Origin: UBA699 sp050261915 | GTDB lineage: Bacteria; Bacillota; Clostridia; Clostridiales; Clostridiaceae | Length of the DNA: 64,000 nt | Assembly: GCA_050261915.1 (NCBI GenBank) | Contig: JBLNDT010000048.1 | Location: forward strand, 1-64,000 | Reading direction: 5' to 3' | Shown: piece by piece, positions 8,109 to 16,663 of the stretch | Numbering within the stretch: position 1 is the first letter of the stretch | Layout: each line of letters opens with the position of its first letter | The notes under the pieces: generated by a model | The model's input: the letters and a program-made list of their open reading frames with translations, nothing else | Told to the model about the DNA's origin: nothing | Databases searched by the model: none | Position numbers and translations under genes: made by a program

Positions 8109-8771
8109 ATGAATAAAAGAACACTAAAGAAACACAGAAGCATGAGCTACTTTATTGATGCCGCAGCTCAGATAATGGATAGTGAAGGTATTGACCTTGT
8201 TACAATAAGAAAAGTTGCGGATATGGCTGGATATAACAGCGCCACCCTTTATAACTACTTTAAGAACCTTGACGAGCTTATTTTATATGCTTCAATAAGT
8301 CACTTAAAGGATTACACTTTAAGTTTGGCAAAATATATAGAGTCTACAAAAAATAGTTTAGAAAGATATTTAAAAATATGGGAATGTTTCTGTTTATTTT
8401 CTTTTAAGAATCCACAGGTATACAACAATATATTTTTTGGAAAACATAGGGATTCAGTACCTGAAATAGTTCAAGAATACTATTCAATTTTTCCTGAAGA
8501 ACTTGGAGAGCAATTAGAGGATGTTTTGCCAATGCTTTTGAAAAGCGATCTCTATGCAAGAAATTTAGTACTTCTTTCAAGATTAATGACTGATGGATAT
8601 ATTGATGAGAAAGATTTGAACGATGCAAATGAAATGACTATACTTTTATATCACGGTATGCTGATAAAACTGCTTAACTCTGAAAAACAATTTGATGTTG
8701 AAGAAACCACTGAAAAAACAATATACTATATAAAGCAAATTTTAAATTCATTTATTAAAAATCATCAGTAG
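8109..8771 (+). CDS. TetR-family transcriptional regulator, probable grd operon regulator
   Basis: A 220-residue regulator from ATG 8109, chosen because GGAGGG lies just upstream; an in-frame ATG at 8061 lacks such a site. The N-terminal helix-turn-helix is typical of TetR proteins (AAAQIMDSEGIDLVTIRKVADMAG, then YNSATLYNYFKNLDEL). The C-terminal ligand domain is not recognisable by eye. It is divergent from the grd operon, with the 7898-7930 palindrome between, so it probably senses a substrate or product of the reductase. Function as repressor or activator is not shown. Confidence 0.88.
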   Translation: MNKRTLKKHRSMSYFIDAAAQIMDSEGIDLVTIRKVADMAGYNSATLYNYFKNLDELILYASISHLKDYTLSLAKYIESTKNSLERYLKIWECFCLFSFKNPQVYNNIFFGKHRDSVPEIVQEYYSIFPEELGEQLEDVLPMLLKSDLYARNLVLLSRLMTDGYIDEKDLNDANEMTILLYHGMLIKLLNSEKQFDVEETTEKTIYYIKQILNSFIKNHQ

Positions 8772-8805
8772 GTATACTCTCTGCTGTAAACTAACATTAA
8801 TTAAA

Positions 8806-8840
8806 AAAGGCTATGCTGCTTATCTTGCAGCATAGCCTTT
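8806..8840. terminator. Bidirectional rho-independent terminator
   Basis: A perfect 14-base stem (AAAGGCTATGCTGC and GCAGCATAGCCTTT) with a 7-base loop, flanked by A-rich and T-rich ends. It lies between the converging TetR gene and ytfJ. Confidence 0.85.
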
Positions 8841-8848
8841 GTCACAAT

Positions 8849-9220
8849 TTATTCTGATTTTTCCCCACTGTTTTCCCCGTCTTTTTTTGCCTTTACCTTT
8901 GACATTATTTCTGGAACCATATTAATAAGGGCATCTAAATTGTTCTTACTTTTAACTGGAAGCATAGTTACTTCGTCCTTCTTAATTACAAGTATTGCAT
9001 TAGGACTTACCCTGGCTCCTGCTCCAAGTCCAGATCCAGTTCCATCCATTCCTTTATTGTCTTTTCCAGTACCGCCCCCAGTACCGCAGCCAAAGGTTAC
9101 ACTTATTATTGGTACCAAAGTAGTTTCACCTACAACTATGGGCTCCCCTATTACTGTTTCTGTTTTTAAAAACTTTTCAAGATTTGAAAATAATGTGTCC
9201 AAATTTTCCTTAACTTCCAT
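8849..9220 (-). CDS. ytfJ: Sporulation protein YtfJ (GerW family)
   Basis: A 123-residue protein with the family pattern: an N-terminal region ending VIGEPIVVGETTLVPI, a glycine-rich middle (GCGTGGGTGKDN and GTGSGLGAGARVSP) and a hydrophobic stretch before a charged tail. YtfJ/GerW is a sporulation protein known in Bacillus for spore germination. It follows the DUF2953 gene by 42 bases, the same ytfI-ytfJ order found in Bacillus. The start follows AGGAGGAATTTTT. Confidence 0.93.
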   Translation of the reverse strand: MEVKENLDTLFSNLEKFLKTETVIGEPIVVGETTLVPIISVTFGCGTGGGTGKDNKGMDGTGSGLGAGARVSPNAILVIKKDEVTMLPVKSKNNLDALINMVPEIMSKVKAKKDGENSGEKSE

Positions 9221-9262
9221 AAAAATTCCTCCTAAATATGTTATTGTTTATTAATACACGGT

Positions 9263-9916
9263 TTATGTTGATAATGTTTCAACAGGTTTCTTCTTTTTAA
9301 ATATAATTTTTCTGTTTTCCTTCTTTAGAATAAATTTCAAGCTTCTTATTGCTATAATAAATAGTCTTAATTTCCCTTCCACAAGTACATTTATATTAAT
9401 TACCTCATCATCATATACAGGGTTTAATTCAATACATTCAGCTGGTACAATTCCTTTAACAATACATAAAAATCCATTTACTAACCCTGTTGCACAAGGA
9501 TCCTCCAAACCATAATATCCTGAAATTTTAAATACTTTAGGTCTGATAATATTTAAAATATCTGCAAAATAATATATTACTTCTTTAATAAAATCCCAGC
9601 CTGGAAACTTATTCTTAGTCTTAGGTTTAGCCTTCTTTTTTTTCTTATTTGACTTATTGACCTTCGTTTTTAATCTAATGGCTTTACCTAATAAAAACAC
9701 CTGCATCTTAGGTTTGCTTTCTTCTTTTATCAGCTTAAATTTAACAGCACCAAATATCCAGCTGCAGCTCCCTTCATAATACAGTTCCTCGTTAATCTCT
9801 CCATGGAGTCTGTAATTTATTGACATAAACAGTGCCATTATTATTAAAATTAAAAGTACCAGCAATATAATCAAAAATAAATTTAAAACCAAGCTTAATA
9901 AATACACTTTCATCAA
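9263..9916 (-). CDS. DUF2953 membrane-anchored protein (YtfI-like)
   Basis: A 217-residue protein with one strong N-terminal membrane segment (about residues 5-30), a basic linker rich in Lys (about 90-105), and a C-terminal domain with GYYGLEDPCATGLVNGFL, the mark of DUF2953. Function is unknown, but the gene is commonly next to ytfJ, suggesting a sporulation role. Its start overlaps the end of the anti-sigma gene by 4 bases (ATGA), so the two are translationally coupled. Confidence 0.85.
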   Translation of the reverse strand: MMKVYLLSLVLNLFLIILLVLLILIIMALFMSINYRLHGEINEELYYEGSCSWIFGAVKFKLIKEESKPKMQVFLLGKAIRLKTKVNKSNKKKKKAKPKTKNKFPGWDFIKEVIYYFADILNIIRPKVFKISGYYGLEDPCATGLVNGFLCIVKGIVPAECIELNPVYDDEVININVLVEGKLRLFIIAIRSLKFILKKENRKIIFKKKKPVETLST

Positions 9917-10368
9917 CCTACTTTCATTAATTTAAGCAGCTTATAACCAATTTTTTTGTTTACATAGCTTTTTGCAGGTGTAATCAATGCACTTGAAACC
10001 TTATTAATGCTTTCAGTTAAAAAACGTTCATATGGATTGTTTTTATAAATCCGGCTGCTTTGAAATCCAATATTCTGCAGCTTTCTGATATCTTGTATAT
10101 AATTATGAAGCTTCAACCCCGTACTTTCTTCTTCTGCTTTTGCCAAACAATTTTCAATAACTAAATCAGAAATAACTCTTAGTCTATCAGTTGGAATTAA
10201 ACCAATATCAAGCTGCTTAAGTTCTCTGTCTGTAAATTTGATCAGTTCCAATTTTTTATTGCAGTGGTCACAATATTTCAGATGTTCTTCCACAAATATC
10301 TTCTCTAATTCCTCAATAGTTTCGTCAGCATATGAATATAATAATTTTTCATCCATCTTACATATCAT
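9913..10368 (-). CDS. Putative anti-sigma factor with zinc-finger (ZAS) motif
   Basis: A 151-residue protein with the zinc-binding pattern H-x3-C-x2-C near the N terminus (EEHLKYCDHC), typical of anti-sigma factors that hold ECF sigma factors inactive. No clear membrane segment is visible, so it may be soluble. It overlaps the sigma gene by 4 bases and the following DUF2953 gene by 4 bases, which indicates one co-translated unit. Confidence 0.78.
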   Translation of the reverse strand: MICKMDEKLLYSYADETIEELEKIFVEEHLKYCDHCNKKLELIKFTDRELKQLDIGLIPTDRLRVISDLVIENCLAKAEEESTGLKLHNYIQDIRKLQNIGFQSSRIYKNNPYERFLTESINKVSSALITPAKSYVNKKIGYKLLKLMKVG

Positions 10369-10934
10369 AGTCCTGCCTCCAATTCACCCTTTAAACTTTT
10401 TCCAAGTATTGATTTTGCCCTGTATATTCTGTTTTTCACAGTACCCATAGGTATGTTAAGTAGGTCCCCTATTTCATCATAGCTTAAATCCTCATAATAT
10501 CTTAAAAGGATAATAATTCTGTACTGCTCAGGAAGTTCTGTTAATTTATTTTTAATTATATCCCTCACCTCTGCTTCTTCCATGGTTTTTTCAACCCGGT
10601 CCTCCGAAGCAAGCTTATCTTCAATGGTGGTATCTTCATTAATTTTTGAATTTATGGATATAACGTTAGGATTTCTATCTCTTTTAAAATTAATACATGT
10701 ATTAACAGCAATCCTTCTTATCCAAGGATGAAAAGGCATAGATTCATTAAATTTTGATATATTATTAAACACTTTAATGTATATTTCTTGTACCAGGTCC
10801 AGTGAGTCCTGTTCATTTTGAGAGTAGCTGAAACATATCTTGTATAAATATTTTTCATATTGATGAAACAATTGAACCAGGGAGGGTTTGTCATAATTTT
10901 TACATTTTATAATTAATTCCTTGCTAACTTCCAA
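10365..10934 (-). CDS. ECF-type RNA polymerase sigma factor
   Basis: A 189-residue sigma-70 family protein. Region 2 includes DLVQEIYIKVFNNISKF and HPWIRRIAVNTCINFKRD; region 4 includes LPEQYRIIILLRYYEDLSYDEI and IPMGTVKNRIYRAKS. The TTG at 10934 was chosen because GGAGGG lies 6 bases upstream; ATGs further up lack a ribosome binding site. Its operon carries an anti-sigma factor and the sporulation pair DUF2953-YtfJ. Confidence 0.9.
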   Translation of the reverse strand: MEVSKELIIKCKNYDKPSLVQLFHQYEKYLYKICFSYSQNEQDSLDLVQEIYIKVFNNISKFNESMPFHPWIRRIAVNTCINFKRDRNPNVISINSKINEDTTIEDKLASEDRVEKTMEEAEVRDIIKNKLTELPEQYRIIILLRYYEDLSYDEIGDLLNIPMGTVKNRIYRAKSILGKSLKGELEAGL

Positions 10935-11028
10935 AACCTTCCCTCCTTTAATTATCATCATAAGGATAATACACCACACAAAATAAAATGTTTCATATTT
11001 TAATAAAATAATTAACGGATAATGATTA

Positions 11029-11057
11029 TTGACTAACTATATTAATTGTGTAATAAT
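11029..11057 (+). promoter_or_regulatory. Candidate promoter of the nitroreductase-like gene
   Basis: TTGACT at 11029 and TAATAA(T) starting at 11051, 16 bases apart, form a sigma-A type promoter. The sequence GATAATGATTAT overlaps the upstream edge and resembles half of a Fur box (see findings). The start codon is 48 bases downstream. Confidence 0.5.
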
Positions 11058-11104
11058 GAATTTAATAAGTGTTAGATAATTTATAAAATTGGAGGAATGG
11101 TAAT

Positions 11105-11704
11105 ATGTCAAAAGATTTTTTAACTGCAGTAGCAGATAGACGTACATTCTATGGGATTAGCAAAGAAACCGTTATTTCAGATGATAAAATTGAACAAATT
11201 ATAAATCATGCCGTTAAGCATACTCCATCTGCATTTAACTCTCAAAGTGCAAGAATAGTTTTATTGCTTGGAAATAATCATGATAAATTATGGGATATTA
11301 CAATGGAGGCCTTAAGAAAAATAGTTCCTCCAGAAAAATTCGGACCAACTGAAGATAAGATAAACTCCTTTAAGAATGGATATGGTACAATTCTATTCTT
11401 TGAGGATAGTAGTGTAATAGAAAATCTTCAACAGAAATTTCCTAGTTACAAAAACAATTTCCCTATATGGTCCCAGCAGTCAAGCGGAATGCACCAATTT
11501 GTAATTTGGACTGCACTTGAAGTTGAAGGAATGGGAGCATCTCTTCAGCATTATAATGAGCTGATTAAAACCGATGTGAAAAATCAATGGAGCATACCAG
11601 GTAATTGGACTTTAATATCACAAATGCCATTTGGTAAGCCAATTGCTAAACCTGATGAAAAAATGTTTCTGCCTTTAGAAGAAAGAATTAAAATATTCAA
11701 ATAG
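11105..11704 (+). CDS. Nitroreductase family protein (HBN1/Frm2-like)
   Basis: A 199-residue flavin-dependent oxidoreductase of the small nitroreductase subfamily. Visible marks are the N-terminal RRTFYGISKE, the flavin-contact region HTPSAFNSQSARIVLLLG and the C-terminal SQMPFGKPIAKP. These proteins usually bind FMN and reduce nitro or quinone compounds with NAD(P)H; the natural substrate here is unknown. The start follows GGAGG by 8 bases. It stands alone with its own promoter and terminator. Confidence 0.88.
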   Translation: MSKDFLTAVADRRTFYGISKETVISDDKIEQIINHAVKHTPSAFNSQSARIVLLLGNNHDKLWDITMEALRKIVPPEKFGPTEDKINSFKNGYGTILFFEDSSVIENLQQKFPSYKNNFPIWSQQSSGMHQFVIWTALEVEGMGASLQHYNELIKTDVKNQWSIPGNWTLISQMPFGKPIAKPDEKMFLPLEERIKIFK

Positions 11705-11711
11705 TATAACT

Positions 11712-11740
11712 AAGGATAGCCTAGTGCTATCCTTTTAATT
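11712..11740 (+). terminator. Rho-independent terminator after nitroreductase gene
   Basis: A perfect 9-base stem (AAGGATAGC and GCTATCCTT) with loop CTAGT, followed by TTAATTTT. It may serve both converging genes. Confidence 0.8.
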
Positions 11741-13147
11741 TTATAATAGTATTTTTTCCTGGTTATTCATTGAAAAACCTTCTCTTACAACATCGCTTAA
11801 ATCTATAGTATCCTCTTTTATTTCAATATTGCTAAGTTTTTTAACAGCTCCATAGGGATGTTTTAAGGAAAGGTTATCTCCTCTTCCGGAAATAACCCAC
11901 AAAGTTCTATAACCCTTAGGTGTTGTTAAAAGTTCTTCTTCACCTTTACCATCTGTAAAGTAAACCAGAAGGTTTATCCTATTGCTGTTAGCATATTTAA
12001 AAACAGGTGTAAATTTGGTTCCTCCCCCTGTACTAATTCTATCTTTTATATCCTTTGCGGATGTAACCTTATAAACACGCCTCACCTGGTCATCACATTC
12101 TATAATAGTAATTTCATGATTGTAGCTTTTTACTATATTAAGCACTTCCTGCACTGCCTGTTTAAATTCTTCATCACTGATACTTCCGCTTATATCAATA
12201 GCTACTGCAACCTTTGCTTTGTGACTTGTGATATGACCTCTTAAATCAAGTCTTTCCGGCTGCCTCCGGCTTCTTCTGGTTATAGTCTTTTTTTTGTTGC
12301 TTTCCACAGTCCCCATAAGCTTATTAAGGTATAAATTCCAAGGCAGCTCACCTTTTTTATTTTTCAGGGATGATATCAAGCTCTCAAGGTATGCGGGAAT
12401 ATCCCCTTTCTCGGCATTGCTTATAAATTTTTCTGTGAATTCACTGAGAGTTTTTTCATCTATCTCACTTGACTCCTCCCAAATATCATGGGTATTTTCA
12501 GGGTCATACTTAGTTTCAATTTTGTCATCCATGCTGCTGTCATCTTCCGCTCCATCCTCATCCTCCTCTATTAAGTCAATGGCAGTTTGAAGCTTTTCAA
12601 CATAATACTCAAAGGGTTCGTAAGGGAGCATCTTTATTGAATATATCAAATTTACCCATTCCAAGGTGGTAGCATAAGGAGGGAGATAGTCTATATGGGT
12701 GTTTACAACAATGTCCATTGCCATATTAACCGCCAAAGTGCTGTATCTTCCCTTAAGTTCTTTTGCTCTTATTAAATGCATGGATATTATATGGAGAATT
12801 TCATGCTTAATTGTACTTTCCATTTGCTTCATGTTAAGTGTTAAAAAAATTATAGGATTAAAATATATAACATATTTAGCTCCTTTAAAATTAACAGCAG
12901 TTGGACTGCTTATGTCAAATCTTATTTCTCGTGACATTTGAAATAGAAAGTATCCATAAAAGTTTTCCTTGTCCTCCATAAGACCTAAATTAACCTTATC
13001 TACAAGCCTGAAAAACTCCTGTTTAAAATTCTCAGGTATATTTATACTGGAAGCATTTACATTATAATCTTTTTCAAGAATAACACTTATAATCTTCTTT
13101 GCCTTTTCGTAAAGAACCTGTACCTCATTTTCAAAATTAACTTTCAT
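11741..13147 (-). CDS. HExxH metallopeptidase-like / VWA-domain protein (DUF2201 type)
   Basis: A 468-residue two-part protein. The N-terminal part carries a zinc-protease-like motif, KHEILHIISMH (HExxH). A central acidic stretch (LIEEDEDGAEDDSSMDD) leads to a C-terminal von Willebrand A-like domain with an intact metal site: DISGS (DxSxS), the Thr in GGGTKFTP and the Asp in YFTDGKG. Proteins of this type pair with MoxR ATPases, and the MoxR gene ends 3 bases upstream. Likely role: a client-binding or maturation factor driven by the ATPase. Whether the HExxH part cleaves peptides is not known. It is the last gene of the operon. Confidence 0.88.
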   Translation of the reverse strand: MKVNFENEVQVLYEKAKKIISVILEKDYNVNASSINIPENFKQEFFRLVDKVNLGLMEDKENFYGYFLFQMSREIRFDISSPTAVNFKGAKYVIYFNPIIFLTLNMKQMESTIKHEILHIISMHLIRAKELKGRYSTLAVNMAMDIVVNTHIDYLPPYATTLEWVNLIYSIKMLPYEPFEYYVEKLQTAIDLIEEDEDGAEDDSSMDDKIETKYDPENTHDIWEESSEIDEKTLSEFTEKFISNAEKGDIPAYLESLISSLKNKKGELPWNLYLNKLMGTVESNKKKTITRRSRRQPERLDLRGHITSHKAKVAVAIDISGSISDEEFKQAVQEVLNIVKSYNHEITIIECDDQVRRVYKVTSAKDIKDRISTGGGTKFTPVFKYANSNRINLLVYFTDGKGEEELLTTPKGYRTLWVISGRGDNLSLKHPYGAVKKLSNIEIKEDTIDLSDVVREGFSMNNQEKILL

Positions 13148-13150
13148 ATA

Positions 13151-14281
13151 CTATCCCCTTATTGAGCTGAAAGTTTCAAAATATGCCTCTACAAATTTTT
13201 CATTTTCTATTGCATGCTTGTACACCTTTGAATAACTGCCCTTTATATCCTTCATTAAACCTATCATTAAATCAACAGGATATGTTTTTAAAAATTCAAT
13301 AAGTCTGTTGATATAGAAATCATAATTATTATCACCATTGTTTATGTTTAACTCCAGGCTCTTAAGAATATTCTTTGCAGATAAATAAAGCCTTGTATGA
13401 CTTTCGGTTTTTATTTTTTCCTTAACTGCTTCATTTAGCACATCTCCTGAAAAAACATCTTCATAAGATATTAAGGGACTATGCTCTGCTTCAGCAAAGC
13501 TAACAAACTCTTCTGCAATAAGTTTTCCAACATTTCCTCTTATTACATTTAAAAACACTTCTCTTGATATTGAATCTTTTTTCTCTTTATAAACCTTGTA
13601 TATATGTGAGATTCTTTCATAGCTCCTTGGAGTTGCATTTATATCATCTGCATTTATTTTATACAAGTATTCAGGAAAGGTTGATATAAATTCTATTACC
13701 TTTTCCTCGATCCCAGAATCTGCAGCCCAATCCAGCCATTGCAGATAATCCGGCTTCATATAAAGCCAGACAAATCTATTTTCCTGAGCAGCGTCCATGT
13801 CTACCACCTGATAATCCATTTCGGAATCATACTTGCTTGATGGATTCATGGCAGCCAGTATTTTTACTCCATCATATAATTTATATCCGTTTATTTCCCT
13901 GTTAAGAATTAAGTTCATAAGCTCCTGCTGCACAGTATGCTCGCAGCGATTTATTTCATCAATAAATAAAAGGACTGTATTTCCTTTTCCTATTTCTTCA
14001 TCAATTTCCCTAAGCTTGCTGTGAACTGCATATACTGTGGTTTTTCTTTCTGCAACAGCACCTTTATCATCAAATCCCCTGTATGCTTCTATAGTTGGAA
14101 GACCACCTATTTCTCCTTCTTTAAGAAGGTTTCCGTCAATTATAACTAAACTCCAGTTGTTTTTTCTGCAGATTTCCTTGGCTAAGGCTGTTTTGCCTAT
14201 GCCGCTTTCACCTACAATTAAAGGCACTTCTCCTGTGGATAGCACCAGTTCAACGCTTTTTAATGTATCAATAAAATTCAT
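13151..14281 (-). CDS. MoxR-family AAA+ ATPase
   Basis: A 376-residue AAA+ protein with Walker A GESGIGKT at residues 24-31, Walker B LLFIDEINR near 105-113, a sensor-1 segment LAAMNPSSK and an arginine context ENRFVWLYM. MoxR ATPases act as chaperones with VWA partner proteins, and the partner gene follows after 3 bases. The start follows TATAGGAG. The gap to the repeat-protein gene upstream is 12 bases, so all are probably one transcript. Confidence 0.93.
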   Translation of the reverse strand: MNFIDTLKSVELVLSTGEVPLIVGESGIGKTALAKEICRKNNWSLVIIDGNLLKEGEIGGLPTIEAYRGFDDKGAVAERKTTVYAVHSKLREIDEEIGKGNTVLLFIDEINRCEHTVQQELMNLILNREINGYKLYDGVKILAAMNPSSKYDSEMDYQVVDMDAAQENRFVWLYMKPDYLQWLDWAADSGIEEKVIEFISTFPEYLYKINADDINATPRSYERISHIYKVYKEKKDSISREVFLNVIRGNVGKLIAEEFVSFAEAEHSPLISYEDVFSGDVLNEAVKEKIKTESHTRLYLSAKNILKSLELNINNGDNNYDFYINRLIEFLKTYPVDLMIGLMKDIKGSYSKVYKHAIENEKFVEAYFETFSSIRG

Positions 14282-14293
14282 ATTGTATTTCTC

Positions 14294-15085
14294 CTATATC
14301 ATCTTTAGCTTTTCATCCACTGCGATTTTTTTTGCTTTTTTACTTCCATATTTATATATTATCATTAACTTATCCATTTCCATCTCATCAATGGTGCTGC
14401 AATTTAAAAAATCTCTGATATACTTCTCTTCAACATCTTCCTTTGATATTACTTCCTTTAATACACCTTCAAGCTCATCTAATAAAATTTCCTTATCAAC
14501 ATATTTAATAACCAATATATTAATTTTCAAAAATTCCAATATTTTATTCTTGTCCAAATCATTTATGAGCTTAACGGCTCTTTCATTTTCTCTTACAGCA
14601 ATTAGTTCTGCACTAAGAGAAGGTGCGTTTATATATCTTAAAGCTTCATAATTTATTTTTACAGCCTCTTCCTGTACCTTCGCTGAAGGTGCCTGTATGA
14701 ACTTTATTGAATCATAATTTTTTCTTACAGCTAACAATTGCTGCTCCAAGCTTGGATCTTTAATATATTTGATTGCCCAGCCAGCTTGTTCTAAAGCTAA
14801 CCTAATAAGTTTTTCCGATGGATTTTTTATATATTCCAAATTGTTCCAACCAGCATTTACTGCTTTAATCATCATTTCTTCTTTTGGGTTTTTTATATAT
14901 TCAATTGCCCTAATATTATTTTCCAATGCAGCTTCTTGGAGTTCTATGGATGGATTATCCATGTATCTGAGTAAAAGTCCATTTTTTTTAACAGCAAGCA
15001 GCTTCATCTCATTGGTTGGAGAATCTATCGTTCTTATCACGTCAGGATTGTTTTTTATCATTTCAATTAACTTTGATTTTTCCAT
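14294..15085 (-). CDS. Repeat protein with about eight 23-residue helical repeats (DUF4116-like)
   Basis: A 263-residue protein, most of which is a periodic repeat of about 23 residues with the pattern AVxxNxxAIxYIxxPSxExQ; for example ALENNIRAIEYIKNPKEE, LEQAGWAIKYIKDPSLEQ and AVRKNYDSIKFIQAPSAK. This resembles the DUF4116 family, thought to form stacked helices for protein binding. The ATG at 15085 was chosen because GGAAG lies 8 bases upstream. The gene lies 4 bases after the hydrolase gene. Possible substrate adaptor of the MoxR-VWA machine; this is inference from position. Confidence 0.75.
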   Translation of the reverse strand: MEKSKLIEMIKNNPDVIRTIDSPTNEMKLLAVKKNGLLLRYMDNPSIELQEAALENNIRAIEYIKNPKEEMMIKAVNAGWNNLEYIKNPSEKLIRLALEQAGWAIKYIKDPSLEQQLLAVRKNYDSIKFIQAPSAKVQEEAVKINYEALRYINAPSLSAELIAVRENERAVKLINDLDKNKILEFLKINILVIKYVDKEILLDELEGVLKEVISKEDVEEKYIRDFLNCSTIDEMEMDKLMIIYKYGSKKAKKIAVDEKLKMI

Positions 15086-15089
15086 AATT

Positions 15090-15827
15090 TTAACTTCCAA
15101 TCAATGATTTAATTGCTTCATTTGCATTCTCTGAATATAATCCGCTGTGATAACACACAATGTTTTGTATGTCATAATGGGCCATTTTTTCCATTGATTT
15201 CACAGCCTCCTGCATATCATAGGTACTTGATTCATTTGGTCCCGTTAATAATCCCTGGTTAATATTCAACCCATCACCTGCTATAAGTGTTTTGCTGTTT
15301 CTATGATAAAAGCTGATATGCCCTGGAGTGTGCCCTGGAGTATGAATTACTTTTATTCCCCCGCAGTATGGAATTACATCCCCATCTATCACTGTTCTGT
15401 TCACATTTGATTTAGCCTTGGCAAACCCTGCCTTGAGTACTTCATAAAAACCTTTTTTATCCTCTGGAAGAGAATCTTTATTTTGCTCAAGCTGTGCCAG
15501 CTTAATTGGTGTTTTTTCACCGGTTATATACGGTTTTTCAATTTCATGTGCAATAACTTCTACATTTCCGTTAAGTTTATTTACAATATCTGCAAGAGAA
15601 CCAATATGATCAATATCCTGATGAGTTATTATTATCTTGCTTATTTTTTCAAAGGTCTGCCCTGCTTTTTCTACTGCTTCACGAAAAAGTTCTGTCTGCC
15701 CAGGGAATCCAGTATCTACAAGGATTACATCCTTGTTGTCCCAAATTAATACAGGGTAAATTTTTGTTGCCCTCCCCATTATATTGCAATTTATTTCAAG
15801 CATTTCAATTCCATCTGCTATTCTCAT
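15090..15827 (-). CDS. Metallo-beta-lactamase-fold hydrolase
   Basis: A 245-residue MBL-fold protein with the full metal site: THQDIDHIG (HxDxDH), HTPGHTPGH, the bridging Asp in LIAGDGL and the late His in VCYHSG. Family members hydrolyse thioesters, lactones, nucleotides or other esters; the substrate is not evident. The ATG at 15827 was preferred over 15845 because AGGGGAG lies just upstream. It is the second gene of the operon that ends with MoxR and VWA genes. Confidence 0.9.
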   Translation of the reverse strand: MRIADGIEMLEINCNIMGRATKIYPVLIWDNKDVILVDTGFPGQTELFREAVEKAGQTFEKISKIIITHQDIDHIGSLADIVNKLNGNVEVIAHEIEKPYITGEKTPIKLAQLEQNKDSLPEDKKGFYEVLKAGFAKAKSNVNRTVIDGDVIPYCGGIKVIHTPGHTPGHISFYHRNSKTLIAGDGLNINQGLLTGPNESSTYDMQEAVKSMEKMAHYDIQNIVCYHSGLYSENANEAIKSLIGS

Positions 15828-15841
15828 ATAAATTTCTCCCC

Positions 15842-16663
15842 TCATAATAACAAATTATCTTTATGACTTTTTACAACTAGTGAAGCCAGACTTGCCAAGT
15901 ATGTTGCAAATGACAAAAATATTGTCAGCAATAAAAAACTGCTTAATATCATGTTGTATCTTATTATTTCTAATGGTGCCAAATATTTCGATAAATTGAG
16001 GACATTCAGTAAAAAAATCACGAGGATTATTGAAAAAAGTCCCTTGGCTGCACCTTTTATATCTGCTGGGCTTAAGGATATGTGAGAAGATATGGATATT
16101 GCAGCAAATATAAATATATAGAATAATGGATTCCCCATATTTTTAATTGTAAAAACTGTTTCTGCTATTCTTCCATATGCTTTTAATATGCTTTCAAAAG
16201 CATGTTTATTCATTGTGGACCACTGCAGATCTTTTAAAACAAGGTTAGTAAATTGATTATATGTTTCCGGCATTGCAAAATACATCAATACAATAATTGA
16301 TATTGTTCCTCCAATTATTGGGGCTATTCCTATAAAAAAATTACCTAGCTGCTGATAAATGCTGTTCCTGCTATACGTATGGTTAACGTAGCCCATTACC
16401 CCATTTTCATCAGGACTCTGAAACAACTTTACCTTTGTTAGCTTATGACCAAATAGTAATGCAATAAATGCATGACTCATTTCATGAATAGGCACCCCAA
16501 GTATTCCTGTTATTATTATTGCCTTTTTACCAAAGCTTCTTTGGAAATTTTTTATTGAATTGTTTCTCAGTATATTAAGTATGAAACCTGCTGTGATAAT
16601 TACCCCAGCAAGCCATATTGTTTCCAAACAGGTTTTAATAAACATTTCTGTTATAAATGACAT
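15842..16663 (-). CDS. Membrane protein with HExxH motif (M50-like metalloprotease homologue)
   Basis: A multi-pass membrane protein of about 273 residues with an HExxH motif inside a hydrophobic stretch, GVPIHEMSHAFIALLFGH, as in M50 intramembrane proteases. A later segment, LGNFFIGIAPIIGG, may stand in for the second M50 motif, but no clear Asp ligand is visible. The ATG at 16663 has AAAGG 8 bases upstream; 16669 and 16702 are other possible starts. It is the first gene of the operon. Whether it is an active protease is uncertain. Confidence 0.75.
   Translation of the reverse strand: MSFITEMFIKTCLETIWLAGVIITAGFILNILRNNSIKNFQRSFGKKAIIITGILGVPIHEMSHAFIALLFGHKLTKVKLFQSPDENGVMGYVNHTYSRNSIYQQLGNFFIGIAPIIGGTISIIVLMYFAMPETYNQFTNLVLKDLQWSTMNKHAFESILKAYGRIAETVFTIKNMGNPLFYIFIFAAISISSHISLSPADIKGAAKGLFSIILVIFLLNVLNLSKYLAPLEIIRYNMILSSFLLLTIFLSFATYLASLASLVVKSHKDNLLL

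Noticed and set aside
14037..14651. A 204-codon plus-strand frame covering the end of the MoxR and repeat-protein genes.
   Set aside because: It spans two real genes on the other strand and yields a low-complexity Ser/Leu/Phe-rich chain typical of an antisense shadow.
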